From: Planctomycetota bacterium
Lineage (GTDB): Bacteria; Planctomycetota; Planctomycetia; Pirellulales; Lacipirellulaceae
Length of the DNA: 49,975 bases
Assembly (NCBI GenBank): GCA_013152205.1
Contig: JAADGV010000043.1
Span: 1-49,975 of the forward strand
Reading direction: 5' to 3'
Made by a program: the position numbers and the translations under genes. Of this stretch, positions 1-7,148 are shown one piece after another; within the stretch, counting starts at the first letter, position 1, and each line of letters begins with the position of its first letter. The notes beneath the pieces were generated by a model. The model made no database searches. It was not told the DNA's origin and saw only the letters and a program-made list of their open reading frames with translations.

Positions 1-1
1 C

Positions 2-133
2 AAAGAGAAGATGGAGGTTATTGCACTCCACCGAAACATGGCGGTTCATGGTAACCTTGTACTGCCAACCGAAGACGAAGCCCGAAGTGTTCTGTATTCA
101 ACTCGCGATGTGTTGAAAATCTCCGCTCAGTAG
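2..133 (+). CDS. C-terminal fragment of a HEPN-like protein (truncated by window edge)
   Basis: An open frame enters from the window edge and ends at TAG 131-133, giving 43 residues. It contains RNMAVHG (residues 11-17), which fits the R-N-x-x-x-H motif of HEPN nucleases and of DUF4145-type proteins, followed by a helix-like tail (DEARSVLYSTRDVL). HEPN proteins are commonly RNases of toxin-antitoxin or defence loci, but only the last helix is visible, so no activity can be claimed. The gene ends about 25 bases before an attC-like site. It is therefore probably the payload of the integron cassette preceding the one at 268-747. Confidence 0.5.
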   Translation, partial: KEKMEVIALHRNMAVHGNLVLPTEDEARSVLYSTRDVLKISAQ

Positions 134-156
134 TACGTCACCTAGCAGATCAGGGC

Positions 157-247
157 AGAACAAATCGGTGCACACGGAGTCGCGGGTCGCGCGGCTTTTT
201 GAAATCAAAGTCGTTCGCCGCGACCCGGTGACCTCAAACGTTATGTG
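157..247 (+). other. attC-like integron recombination site (complete)
   Basis: The roughly 90-base stretch has the layout of an attC site. An outer AGAACAA-like box is followed by an imperfect inverted repeat (GAGTCGCGGGTCGCGCGGC pairing with GCCGCGACCCGGTGACCTC across a central spacer), and it ends in a GTTATGTG core at 240-247. The core departs by one base from the consensus GTTRRRY. The seven bases after the expected cut (TTATGTG, 241-247) are the exact reverse complement of CACATAA at 748-754. That is the relation expected between the left boundary of a cassette and the outer box of its own attC. Confidence 0.72.
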
Positions 248-267
248 TCTCCCCGCTTGGTGTAGAT

Positions 268-747
268 GTGGACTTCTACGAGAATGTCGTTGTTGAATAT
301 TTGCGGGCCGACCGATCAATCTTCGTGAATACAGAATGCTGCATTCAACTGAACGATGGTCCGAACCCTGACATAAGTGGTCTCCATTGGTATTGCGATG
401 CCGTTGCGATTGACTTGCGGAAACCAGCAGTATTCTTGTGCGAGATAACTTTTGCATCCCAGTTGGCGGGACTTTCAAAGAGGCTGTCCGGCTGGAATGA
501 AAACTGGCAAGAAGTTCGGCAATCGCTTGTCCGAGATAGCAATATTGAATCTAGCTGGTCGGTCAGGCCCTGGATATTCGTTCCTGAAGAACTTGTTCCA
601 AAGCTACTCAAGAAACTTGAGACATTGACGCGAATGCCACCACCAAGAATCACAACGCTTGAAATGGTTCAACCTTGGAAGTACTCGTCATGGAACAGAA
701 TCGGCGAAGCTGACAAACCCACACTGATCCCCGTGGAGATGCAGTGA
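268..747 (+). CDS. Integron-cassette hypothetical protein, possible nuclease-like fold
   Basis: This 159-residue protein starts at GTG 268, 27 bases after the cassette boundary, which is typical of cassette genes. From memory it resembles a family of hypothetical proteins often carried on chromosomal integron cassettes (N-terminus VDFYENVVVEYLRADRS, C-terminal QPWKYSSWNR). Residues 41-61 contain HWYCDAVAIDL, then VFLCEITF. The acidic residue on one strand and E-x-T on the next recalls a degenerate PD-(D/E)XK nuclease core, but this is inference. There is no signal peptide or membrane segment, so it is probably cytoplasmic. Its codon use and AT content are slightly different from the neighbouring ribosomal and RNase genes, consistent with transfer. 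Confidence 0.78.
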   Translation: MDFYENVVVEYLRADRSIFVNTECCIQLNDGPNPDISGLHWYCDAVAIDLRKPAVFLCEITFASQLAGLSKRLSGWNENWQEVRQSLVRDSNIESSWSVRPWIFVPEELVPKLLKKLETLTRMPPPRITTLEMVQPWKYSSWNRIGEADKPTLIPVEMQ

Positions 748-780
748 CACATAATAATGCGATGAACCGTAGTCGCGGGT
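748..780 (+). other. Left half of an attC-like site, truncated
   Basis: CACATAATAATGCGATGAAC followed by AGTCGCGGGT starts three bases after the cassette stop codon. It matches the first arm of the complete site upstream (both contain AGTCGCGGGT). The second arm and the terminal GTT core are missing. The sequence runs directly into a palindromic element whose end begins GGGTGGCACC at 777, so the site was probably interrupted or partly deleted there. Confidence 0.6.
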
Positions 781-967
781 GGCACCGACAGTCGGCCGGA
801 GAGGTGTGACCACTGGGTAATTCTTGTTCGGCCGATTGTCGGTGTGCGTAGCACAGGAGGTCGTTTGCGTTGAGGGGCGCACCCTCTTGTCGCAAGCGAC
901 ACCGACACGTGTCCGAATACGTCCTTTCGATGGCAGCGCTGTTTGCGGACAAGTGTCGGTGCCACCC
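777..967. repeat. Multi-hairpin palindromic element, copy 1
   Basis: The 191-base element is bounded by perfect 14-base inverted termini, GGGTGGCACCGACA (777-790) and TGTCGGTGCCACCC (954-967). Inside are further CACCGACA/TGTCGGTG pairs, so it could fold into three adjacent hairpins. A second copy lies at 35795-35979. It has no coding capacity; the short open frames across it are by-products of the palindromes. It may be a non-autonomous mobile element or a REP-like unit. Confidence 0.7.
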
Positions 968-1077
968 TTTTCACATGTTCCTGGTACTAACGTGAGGTCG
1001 GTATACCAGCCCGACCGAAGCAACGGTACTTCCGAAATCCCTTCGAATTCATCGTCCGACGCACATAGAGGGTTGCT

Positions 1078-1392
1078 TTAAGCCGATATCTTCGCAATCT
1101 TTACCAGTGTGTATACCGAGCGATGGCCGGTCTTGCGACGAGAGTTCTTACGGCGGCGGATCTTTTGAACGACTAGTTTCTTGCCTTTTTCGGCACCAAC
1201 CACCTCAGCCTGGACGCTTGCACCGTCCAGCGTCGGCGAGCCGAGCTTGAGATCGCCTTGGCTGTCGCTTACGGCCAACACCTTCTCGAAAGTCAGCTTT
1301 TCTCCGGCGGAGAGATCGCGAAAATCGATGGTCAGTTCCTGACCCTCTTCTACTTTGTATTGACGGCCACCGTCGGCGATGATTGCGTACAT
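1078..1392 (-). CDS. rplU: 50S ribosomal protein L21
   Basis: The gene encodes a 104-residue protein that binds 23S rRNA in the large ribosomal subunit. The N-terminus MYAIIADGGRQYKVEEGQ and the basic C-terminal block KIRRRKNSRRKTGHR are hallmarks of bacterial L21, and the length is normal. The frame is open for 24 further codons upstream, but family alignment fixes the start at ATG 1392. It lies 144 bases downstream of the RNase E/G gene on the same strand, with a strong hairpin between them. The usual partner rpmA (L27) does not follow; accessory repeats and a cassette lie there instead. Confidence 0.96.
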   Translation of the reverse strand: MYAIIADGGRQYKVEEGQELTIDFRDLSAGEKLTFEKVLAVSDSQGDLKLGSPTLDGASVQAEVVGAEKGKKLVVQKIRRRKNSRRKTGHRSVYTLVKIAKISA

Positions 1393-1483
1393 GGTTCTGT
1401 TCGTATCTAGGCTTGATTGGTTAACGGCTACTTTGATTTTTCCGAGCCCTACAGGGTATCTCAATTCTGCTGCGTCGTCGAGG

Positions 1484-1516
1484 GGGCATCTGGGCGAGGG
1501 GATCGCCCAGATGCCC
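1484..1516 (-). promoter_or_regulatory. Perfect 14-bp hairpin between RNase E/G and rplU
   Basis: GGGCATCTGGGCGA (1484-1497) and its exact complement (1503-1516) flank a five-base loop. No T-run follows on the minus strand, so it is not a canonical terminator. Its place between an RNase E/G gene and a ribosomal protein gene suggests a processing, stability or attenuation element; this is inference. Confidence 0.5.
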
Positions 1517-1536
1517 GATACGGGGCTAAATTGGCC

Positions 1537-3171
1537 TTAGACGCCCGGCCTTACTTCACGTCCCGAGCTGTCTTCGCACTCGATTTTTAGGTGTTCTGGC
1601 GAAACATCTTCGCGGCTGATCACCAATACCTGTAAATTGTGCTCGTCCTCCAGATTTGTCAATTCCCGACGTTTTCGGTTATTCAGATAGCCCGCCACCT
1701 CTTCCTCGATCGTCACGGTAATCTTGGCGATTCGCTCCTGATGGGCACACATAAGCAACTTGCGAATCACCTCGATCGCCATGCTCTCGGCCGATTTCAC
1801 AAACCCTGAGCCGGTGCAGCCAGGACATTCTTTGTAAACACTGCGTTTCAGACTTGGGCGAATCCGTTGACGGGTCATCTCGATAAGACCAAACGGGCTG
1901 GTCCGAAGAATCTTGGTACGAGCCCGATCTCGCTTCACCGCATCTCGAAGCGTATGCTCCACAACGCGGCGATGCCGGTCTCTTCGCATGTCGATAAAGT
2001 CATTGACTACCACGCCACCCAGATCGCGTAGCCGTAGCTGACGAGCGATCTCTTTGGCGGCGATTTGGTTGAGTTTGAAAGCTGATTCTTCCGCCGAGCC
2101 ATCTGTACGAAAGCTACCGCTATTCACATCGATGGCGACCAATGCCTCGGTCTGGTCAATCACCAACGATCCTCCACCCTTGAGCGGAACCTGCCGATTG
2201 GTAATGTTGGCGATCTCTTCGTCCAACTTGTATTTATGAAACAGCGGCTCTTTGCCATCATAGAAATGCAAGCGATTGACATAACGGGGCATGACAATTT
2301 GCAGAAATTCCTTTGCCCGTTCAAACGCTCCTAGTTCGTCGATATGGATTGCATCGACATCCCCGGTAAAGATGTCGCGAATCGTACGAATAATCATGTC
2401 GCTTTCTTCGTAGATGTCGACCGGCCCTGTCGTCTTCTTAATTCGCCGCACCATCACTTTCCAGAGACGAAGCAGATAAGCCAAGTCTCGCGACAATTCT
2501 TTTTTTGTACGGTCTGTTCCCGCAGTTCGAACGATGAACCCGACCCCTTTCGGCGGGTTGAGTTCACGTAAAATATCTCGCAAGCGGCGGCGGTCGTCGT
2601 CGTCTTCTATCTTGCGAGATACTCCAATCCGACCCAACGCTGGCATCAATACCAAGTACCGCCCGGGAATGCTGATGTAGGTCGAGAGGGTCGGCCCTTT
2701 GGTTCCGATCCCCTCTTTTATTACCTGCACCAAGACCTCGTCTCCACGGCGAAAGATATCTTGGATCGGCGGTTTGATCCGTGGTCGCACACCAGGCCTG
2801 GCCTTCCGTACCGCCGTGGCTGCACGACCGTTAGACCGTCCACCGCCATTGCCCTTCTCGCCGCTTTCACTCTTAGGGGCGTTTTGGGTTCCATCGGGCT
2901 GAATAGGCTTGTCTGGGTCGAACCCGCCTTGGCGGAAGTACTGCGACTCGACATCACTGATGTGCAAAAAACCGTTGCGCCCGACACCAAAATCGACGAA
3001 CGCCGCCTGAATACTCGGCTCAAGGTTAACAATTTTTCCCTTGTAGATATTCCCGACGTAGTTGTCTTGGCTACTTCGTTCGACGTACAGTTCTTCGAGC
3101 AACCCATCTTCGACGATCGCGATCCGGCACTCCTCCGGCTGGGCGACGTTTATCAACATCTCCTGTTTCAT
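1537..3171 (-). CDS. rng: Ribonuclease E/G family endoribonuclease
   Basis: This 544-residue endoribonuclease is of the family that processes rRNA and turns over mRNA. An S1 domain starts near residue 37 (YVGNIYKGKIVNLEPSIQAA). It carries an extra stretch at about 80-137 that is Gly-, Ser- and Arg-rich and separates the two halves of the S1 fold. The catalytic DNase-I-like domain has both metal aspartates, D348 in VAIDVNSG and D391 in VVNDFIDM, where the usual residue before the Asp is replaced by Asn. A zinc-link CPGC sits at 449-452. The protein ends soon after the catalytic core, with no long degradosome scaffold, so it is nearer RNase G in form. It shares a strand with rplU downstream. 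The 283 bases upstream hold no gene and presumably carry the promoter. Confidence 0.93.
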   Translation of the reverse strand: MKQEMLINVAQPEECRIAIVEDGLLEELYVERSSQDNYVGNIYKGKIVNLEPSIQAAFVDFGVGRNGFLHISDVESQYFRQGGFDPDKPIQPDGTQNAPKSESGEKGNGGGRSNGRAATAVRKARPGVRPRIKPPIQDIFRRGDEVLVQVIKEGIGTKGPTLSTYISIPGRYLVLMPALGRIGVSRKIEDDDDRRRLRDILRELNPPKGVGFIVRTAGTDRTKKELSRDLAYLLRLWKVMVRRIKKTTGPVDIYEESDMIIRTIRDIFTGDVDAIHIDELGAFERAKEFLQIVMPRYVNRLHFYDGKEPLFHKYKLDEEIANITNRQVPLKGGGSLVIDQTEALVAIDVNSGSFRTDGSAEESAFKLNQIAAKEIARQLRLRDLGGVVVNDFIDMRRDRHRRVVEHTLRDAVKRDRARTKILRTSPFGLIEMTRQRIRPSLKRSVYKECPGCTGSGFVKSAESMAIEVIRKLLMCAHQERIAKITVTIEEEVAGYLNNRKRRELTNLEDEHNLQVLVISREDVSPEHLKIECEDSSGREVRPGV

Positions 3172-3454
3172 AGTTCAACTTTCTCTCTACGTTTGCTGCG
3201 TAAATTTCCAATATTTTCGGAAAAATACGGCAATATGACTGGTTCTTATTTAGGAACAATCGGCAGCCAACGCCCAAAAGGTATCTACCGTCAACCGTTG
3301 TCGCGATTCGATTCAGCGACACGGTGGCAAACGGTGTTGCAACCTGCACCTCCGTGGTGCGATAGGGTTTGTCTCGGCTTTCGTCTTGCTCACAACTACA
3401 ACATTGGTCTCAGGGTATTCCTGTCTTCTGTCTCGCGCGGCATCTGCCTTTGCA

Positions 3455-5197
3455 TTACAGAGGAAACTCGGGGAATACTTTCGTCAGTTCTTCTTTCAAA
3501 AACGTCTTGATTTGCTGTGCGCTTTCTAGTCGACGCACGTGTTTGGCGATGCCTTCGCACTGCTCGACAGATACGCTCCGGCATACCCGTTTCACTTCGG
3601 GAATGGCCGCCGGTGTAATACTAAAACTCCGCAACCCAATTCCAATAAGTAACATCGTGTACATCGGGTTGCCACTCATTTGGCCGCACATGCCGATCGG
3701 CACGTTGCTCTTTTTCGCGATACTCACGGCCATGTCGATCATCCGAATCACGGCAGGATCAGCCGCCGTGTATAAATTCGCCACATCCTTATTGCTACGA
3801 TCAACTGCTAGGCAATACTGAATCAGGTCGTTGGTGCCGATGCTAAAAAAGTCGACCTCTTCGACAAAACGGTCCATCATTATCACGGCCGAAGGCACCT
3901 CAACCATCATGCCTACTTTGATCTCTCGATCGAATGCGATGCCGGCTTCTTCTAAATCTTCCATCGCATCAGCCAATACCATCTTGGCCTGCCTGAATTC
4001 CATAATCGTGCTTACCAAAGGAAACATGATGCGAATGTCGCCCAAGGTACTCGCGCGAAGAATCGCCCTTAGTTGAATACGGAATAAATCGCGATTACGC
4101 AGCGCCAGCCGAATACTTCGTAAGCCCAAAAACGGGTTCCGCTCGTCCTCGGGATCCGGCAAAGACCGCATCTTGTCTGCGCCCAAGTCGAGCGTTCGCA
4201 TAATCACCGGCTTATCACCCATTGCTTGGGCAACCAGGGCGTACGCCTCGTAGTGGCTCTCCTCGGTGGGGTCGTCGTCACAGCCTAGGTACAGAAATTC
4301 GGTTCGATACAGGCCAATCCCTTTCGCCCCACGTTGCTGGCATTGCTCTACTTCGTGGGGAAACTCGATGTTCCCCAACAACTGTATTACGACTCCGTCG
4401 GTCGTCTCCGCGGGCAGCTCACGTAGCGTTTCTAGCTTGACTGCTAACGAGCGTTGTTCTTCGACTTCGTGCCGATAATGGGCGACGGTCTCTTCGTCCG
4501 GGCGCAGCACAATCTGCCCCTGGTCGCCATCGATGATTACCGTGTCACCGCCAGAGACATCGGTCAAAAACAACCCCACACCAACCACCGCAGGAATCCC
4601 CAGCCCTTCGGCAACAATTGCCGTATGGCTACCGGGCCCGCCGATCTCGGTGACCAGCCCCAGGGCAAACTTCGGATTGAGATTTGCGGTCTCGCTTGGC
4701 GTCAGGTTATGGGCCAACACAAGCACGGGCGAGGTGACTTGCGACAGCTCCTCGCGACTGGCGCCTAGCAGATTGCGGAGAATTCGCTTCTCGATATCAA
4801 AGATATCGTTGGCTCTCTCCGCCATGTATTCGCCTTGCAACGACTGAAACACTTTGGCGTAGCGGCGCAGCGCTCGACTCACCGAATACTCGGGAGAATA
4901 GTGCCGCGTGCGAATCATTTCTTCGATTTCTTCGTGCAGCCGTCGGTCGCGAAGCATTTGCAGATGAGCAGAAAAAATCGCGGCATATTCATCGCCCAAC
5001 TGTTCGGCAACTTGCTTACGATTCCGCTCAACCTCTGCAACCGCGGCCGCAAAAGCGCCGTGCAAACGCTCAAGCTCTTCCTCGACCGCATCGCGCGGCA
5101 GGAACCGCCGAGGAATCCGAAATCCCTCGTTACCTAAGATTAGCGCCTCGCCGATCGCAATGCCTGGCGATACGGCAATACCTTGGAGGCGTTCCAT
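3455..5197 (-). CDS. ptsI: PTS enzyme I (phosphoenolpyruvate-protein phosphotransferase)
   Basis: The 580-residue cytoplasmic enzyme I passes phosphate from PEP to HPr. GGPGSHTAIVAEG carries the active-site histidine H191. IGLYRTEFLYL and the C-terminal MVEVPSA and MCGQMSGNP motifs mark the PEP-binding barrel; the last reads CGQMSGN in place of the common CGEMAGD. The start is ATG 5197 (MERLQGIAVSPGIAIGEA), which matches the family; 34 upstream in-frame codons are ignored. It lies downstream of hpf, EIIA and HPr genes on the same strand, but a 318-base gap separates it from HPr, so it may have its own promoter. No sugar permease (EIIB/EIIC) is nearby. Confidence 0.95.
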   Translation of the reverse strand: MERLQGIAVSPGIAIGEALILGNEGFRIPRRFLPRDAVEEELERLHGAFAAAVAEVERNRKQVAEQLGDEYAAIFSAHLQMLRDRRLHEEIEEMIRTRHYSPEYSVSRALRRYAKVFQSLQGEYMAERANDIFDIEKRILRNLLGASREELSQVTSPVLVLAHNLTPSETANLNPKFALGLVTEIGGPGSHTAIVAEGLGIPAVVGVGLFLTDVSGGDTVIIDGDQGQIVLRPDEETVAHYRHEVEEQRSLAVKLETLRELPAETTDGVVIQLLGNIEFPHEVEQCQQRGAKGIGLYRTEFLYLGCDDDPTEESHYEAYALVAQAMGDKPVIMRTLDLGADKMRSLPDPEDERNPFLGLRSIRLALRNRDLFRIQLRAILRASTLGDIRIMFPLVSTIMEFRQAKMVLADAMEDLEEAGIAFDREIKVGMMVEVPSAVIMMDRFVEEVDFFSIGTNDLIQYCLAVDRSNKDVANLYTAADPAVIRMIDMAVSIAKKSNVPIGMCGQMSGNPMYTMLLIGIGLRSFSITPAAIPEVKRVCRSVSVEQCEGIAKHVRRLESAQQIKTFLKEELTKVFPEFPL

Positions 5198-5515
5198 TGC
5201 GCCCTCACTTCGCACGTCAGCCAAGGCGGACGGATCGCGTGCCGGGCGGTAAGAAACAGACTTCCTGCGTAACGATGCGACAACTGCGTATTCAACCAAG
5301 TGGAATACTAGCTAGCCATCCATCCAAGGCCATCGCTGGTAATAACCGTTCTCTGACGGTTATCCCTCGATTAGCCACAAACAAGTTGCTTATTTCTGCG
5401 CTGCACGCTTGCCGACCAGCCTCGCAGCTGGACGCACGTGTTTTGGCTAAAAGAGACAAGCGTTGGGTCCCTCGCGAACGACGTCCTGTCAGACATCGCC
5501 ATGCGGTGCGAATTA
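5198..5515. other. Intergenic region between ptsH and ptsI, with a small hairpin
   Basis: No gene is visible. The one clear structure is an 8-bp inverted repeat, ATAACCGT (5342-5349) and ACGGTTAT (5356-5363), with a six-base loop and no T-run. It could be an operator or a transcript hairpin ahead of ptsI. Confidence 0.35.
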
Positions 5516-5821
5516 CTAACTTGCACTCTCTTGGCTCAGTGTTTCATCGGCTGCAAAATCGCTAACAATCAAACGTGTAATCGCATCAATCGCCTCTTCG
5601 GCATCAGGCCCTTGGGCTTGCAGGGTCAATTCAGTCCCTTGAGCAGCGCCCAACGTCAGCATGTGCAGAATGCTCTTGGCGTCGACACGATGGTTGTCGC
5701 GAATCACTTCGATCTTTGAATCAAACTTCAACGCCAGTCGGGCGAACAGATCTGCGGGTCGCGCGTGCAACCCCTGTGGATTGGTTATCACAACAGATCT
5801 TTCGACAACCGGCGATTCCAT
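5516..5821 (-). CDS. ptsH: Phosphocarrier protein HPr (NPr-like)
   Basis: The 101-residue HPr-family phosphocarrier is slightly longer than usual because of an acidic C-terminal tail. NPQGLHARPA places the phosphorylated histidine at H19. AKSILHMLTLGA places a serine at S50, where HPr kinase/phosphorylase modifies HPr in many bacteria; no such kinase gene is in the window. It starts at ATG 5821, 72 bases after the EIIA gene. Neighbours suggest a regulatory role (nitrogen-type PTS) and not sugar import. Confidence 0.94.
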   Translation of the reverse strand: MESPVVERSVVITNPQGLHARPADLFARLALKFDSKIEVIRDNHRVDAKSILHMLTLGAAQGTELTLQAQGPDAEEAIDAITRLIVSDFAADETLSQESAS

Positions 5822-5893
5822 AAAAGCTACTAAACCGATTCCTCAGCCCTGGCCAACTAAGCAGCCAACGGCTGAACAAATTGCTTTAGTCCC

Positions 5894-6367
5894 TTATACA
5901 AACTGGTTGTTGTCTGCTTCTTCCAGCAATTGCCAAACGTCATCAGCCGTTTTGCTTTGCTTGAGAAACCGACAAAATGTATCGTCCCGTAATTGGCGAG
6001 AAATGTTCTCTAGCGCCCGGAGATGGTCCCCAGGGCGATCCGGCGGCGAAACCAGCAAGAACAGCAGGTGAACTTTCTCGCCATCAAGGCTGTCAAAGTC
6101 GACCCCATTCTCGCTAACCGCAACGGTGCCCACCAATTCGTCCACGCTAGGATGCTTGGTATGCGGCACAGCAACACCGCGACCGATGCCCGTGCTACCA
6201 AGTTCTTCACGCTTTAGAATTGCCTCGACAATGCTCTCGAGCTGATCTTCAGATATTTTACCCGACTCGAGCAATGCAGATGCCATCGCCCGAATCACTG
6301 CTTCTTTGTCGTCTACGTCGATACTGGTACGAATCGCATCACGACTCACGAAATCAACAAACTTCAT
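5894..6367 (-). CDS. ptsN: PTS EIIA component, PtsN/fructose type
   Basis: The 157-residue single EIIA domain has the PTS_EIIA_2 motif [14 protein letters not shown], with the phosphorylatable histidine at H69. It has no attached EIIB or membrane domain, as in the regulatory EIIA-Ntr. In proteobacteria ptsN lies next to hpf and an NPr gene, and the same company is seen here. Phosphate would flow from EI through HPr to this protein, whose partners are unknown. It starts at ATG 6367. Confidence 0.92.
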   Translation of the reverse strand: MKFVDFVSRDAIRTSIDVDDKEAVIRAMASALLESGKISEDQLESIVEAILKREELGSTGIGRGVAVPHTKHPSVDELVGTVAVSENGVDFDSLDGEKVHLLFLLVSPPDRPGDHLRALENISRQLRDDTFCRFLKQSKTADDVWQLLEEADNNQFV

Positions 6368-6541
6368 AGTCTCAAACTACTTTCTTTTGCTCTGCGTAGA
6401 CGGATCGAATGGCAATGAACTAACGGCAAACACAACTTCACAGGCCGCACCACCCTGAACGCCTCCGATTGTGACTTTATTTTATCGCTGGCTCGGCGCC
6501 CTGACATGCCTAGTCCTTGGCGCCACATCCCTAGTGCCCTC

Positions 6542-6895
6542 TTACTCTTCTCCCGCTTCGTCCTCGACGGGTATTTCTTGTCTACTGGGCTGCGACTTTC
6601 GGTGTTTCTGCTGGACTCGTCCCTTGTATTTCCGCAATTGCTGCTCAAGCTTTTGCACGGCACCATCGGTTGCTGCGAGCAGGCTGTCTGACTTAGCATG
6701 TGCCACGAAATCGTGCTTATGCTCCGCCGACACTTTAATATCAACCTGAGGAGATTGCTCGTCACTGAGATCGACGATGATCTCAATCGCCATCAACCGA
6801 TCAAAATATCGGCTCAACTTCTCCACCCGGCTTTTCAGTTTATCTTGAGACGCCTCGCTTAAATGCCCGTGGCGAGTAGCAATACTTAGTTGCAC
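6542..6895 (-). CDS. hpf: Ribosome hibernation promoting factor (short HPF/RaiA type)
   Basis: The 117-residue protein stabilises inactive ribosomes in slow growth. The fold is recognised from MQLSIATRHGHLSEASQDKL, then KLSRYFDRL and a basic KLEQQLRKYKGRVQQKHRK segment. It ends in an acidic tail and lacks the long HPF dimerisation domain. The start is GTG 6895. It is preceded at eight bases by AAGGG (6904-6908 on the minus strand) and gives the family N-terminus; a TTG six codons upstream is less likely. It is the first gene of the hpf-ptsN-ptsH-ptsI series. Confidence 0.9.
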   Translation of the reverse strand: MQLSIATRHGHLSEASQDKLKSRVEKLSRYFDRLMAIEIIVDLSDEQSPQVDIKVSAEHKHDFVAHAKSDSLLAATDGAVQKLEQQLRKYKGRVQQKHRKSQPSRQEIPVEDEAGEE

Positions 6896-7099
6896 AATAA
6901 GAACCCTTACCAACGCTCTTTTAAGTCCTAGTAAACGGCGAAATCACCCGCTCAGATCAATCTGCAAGCGAACCCGCCAGGAGCTTCATTCTAGCGGTTT
7001 TAGCGCTGGCCGACAAACCGGCTCTTGCAGTTCCAGAGCCATCCGGTTTTTCACCATGCAAAGCATGGATTTGGGCCCCAAAGACCGTAATCCGAAGGC

Positions 7100-7120
7100 A
7101 AAAACCGCAGTGGAATGCGG
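7100..7120 (-). terminator. Intrinsic terminator of the 777-residue protein gene
   Basis: On the minus strand CCGCA, a six-base loop, TGCGG and a run of five T follow the gene's stop by about 30 bases. Further small hairpins fill 7010-7095, including GCATGC-type palindromes and an AACCGG/CCGGTT pair. Confidence 0.6.
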
Positions 7121-7148
7121 CTAGCCGCAAATAAAGCCGGAATCCCTC

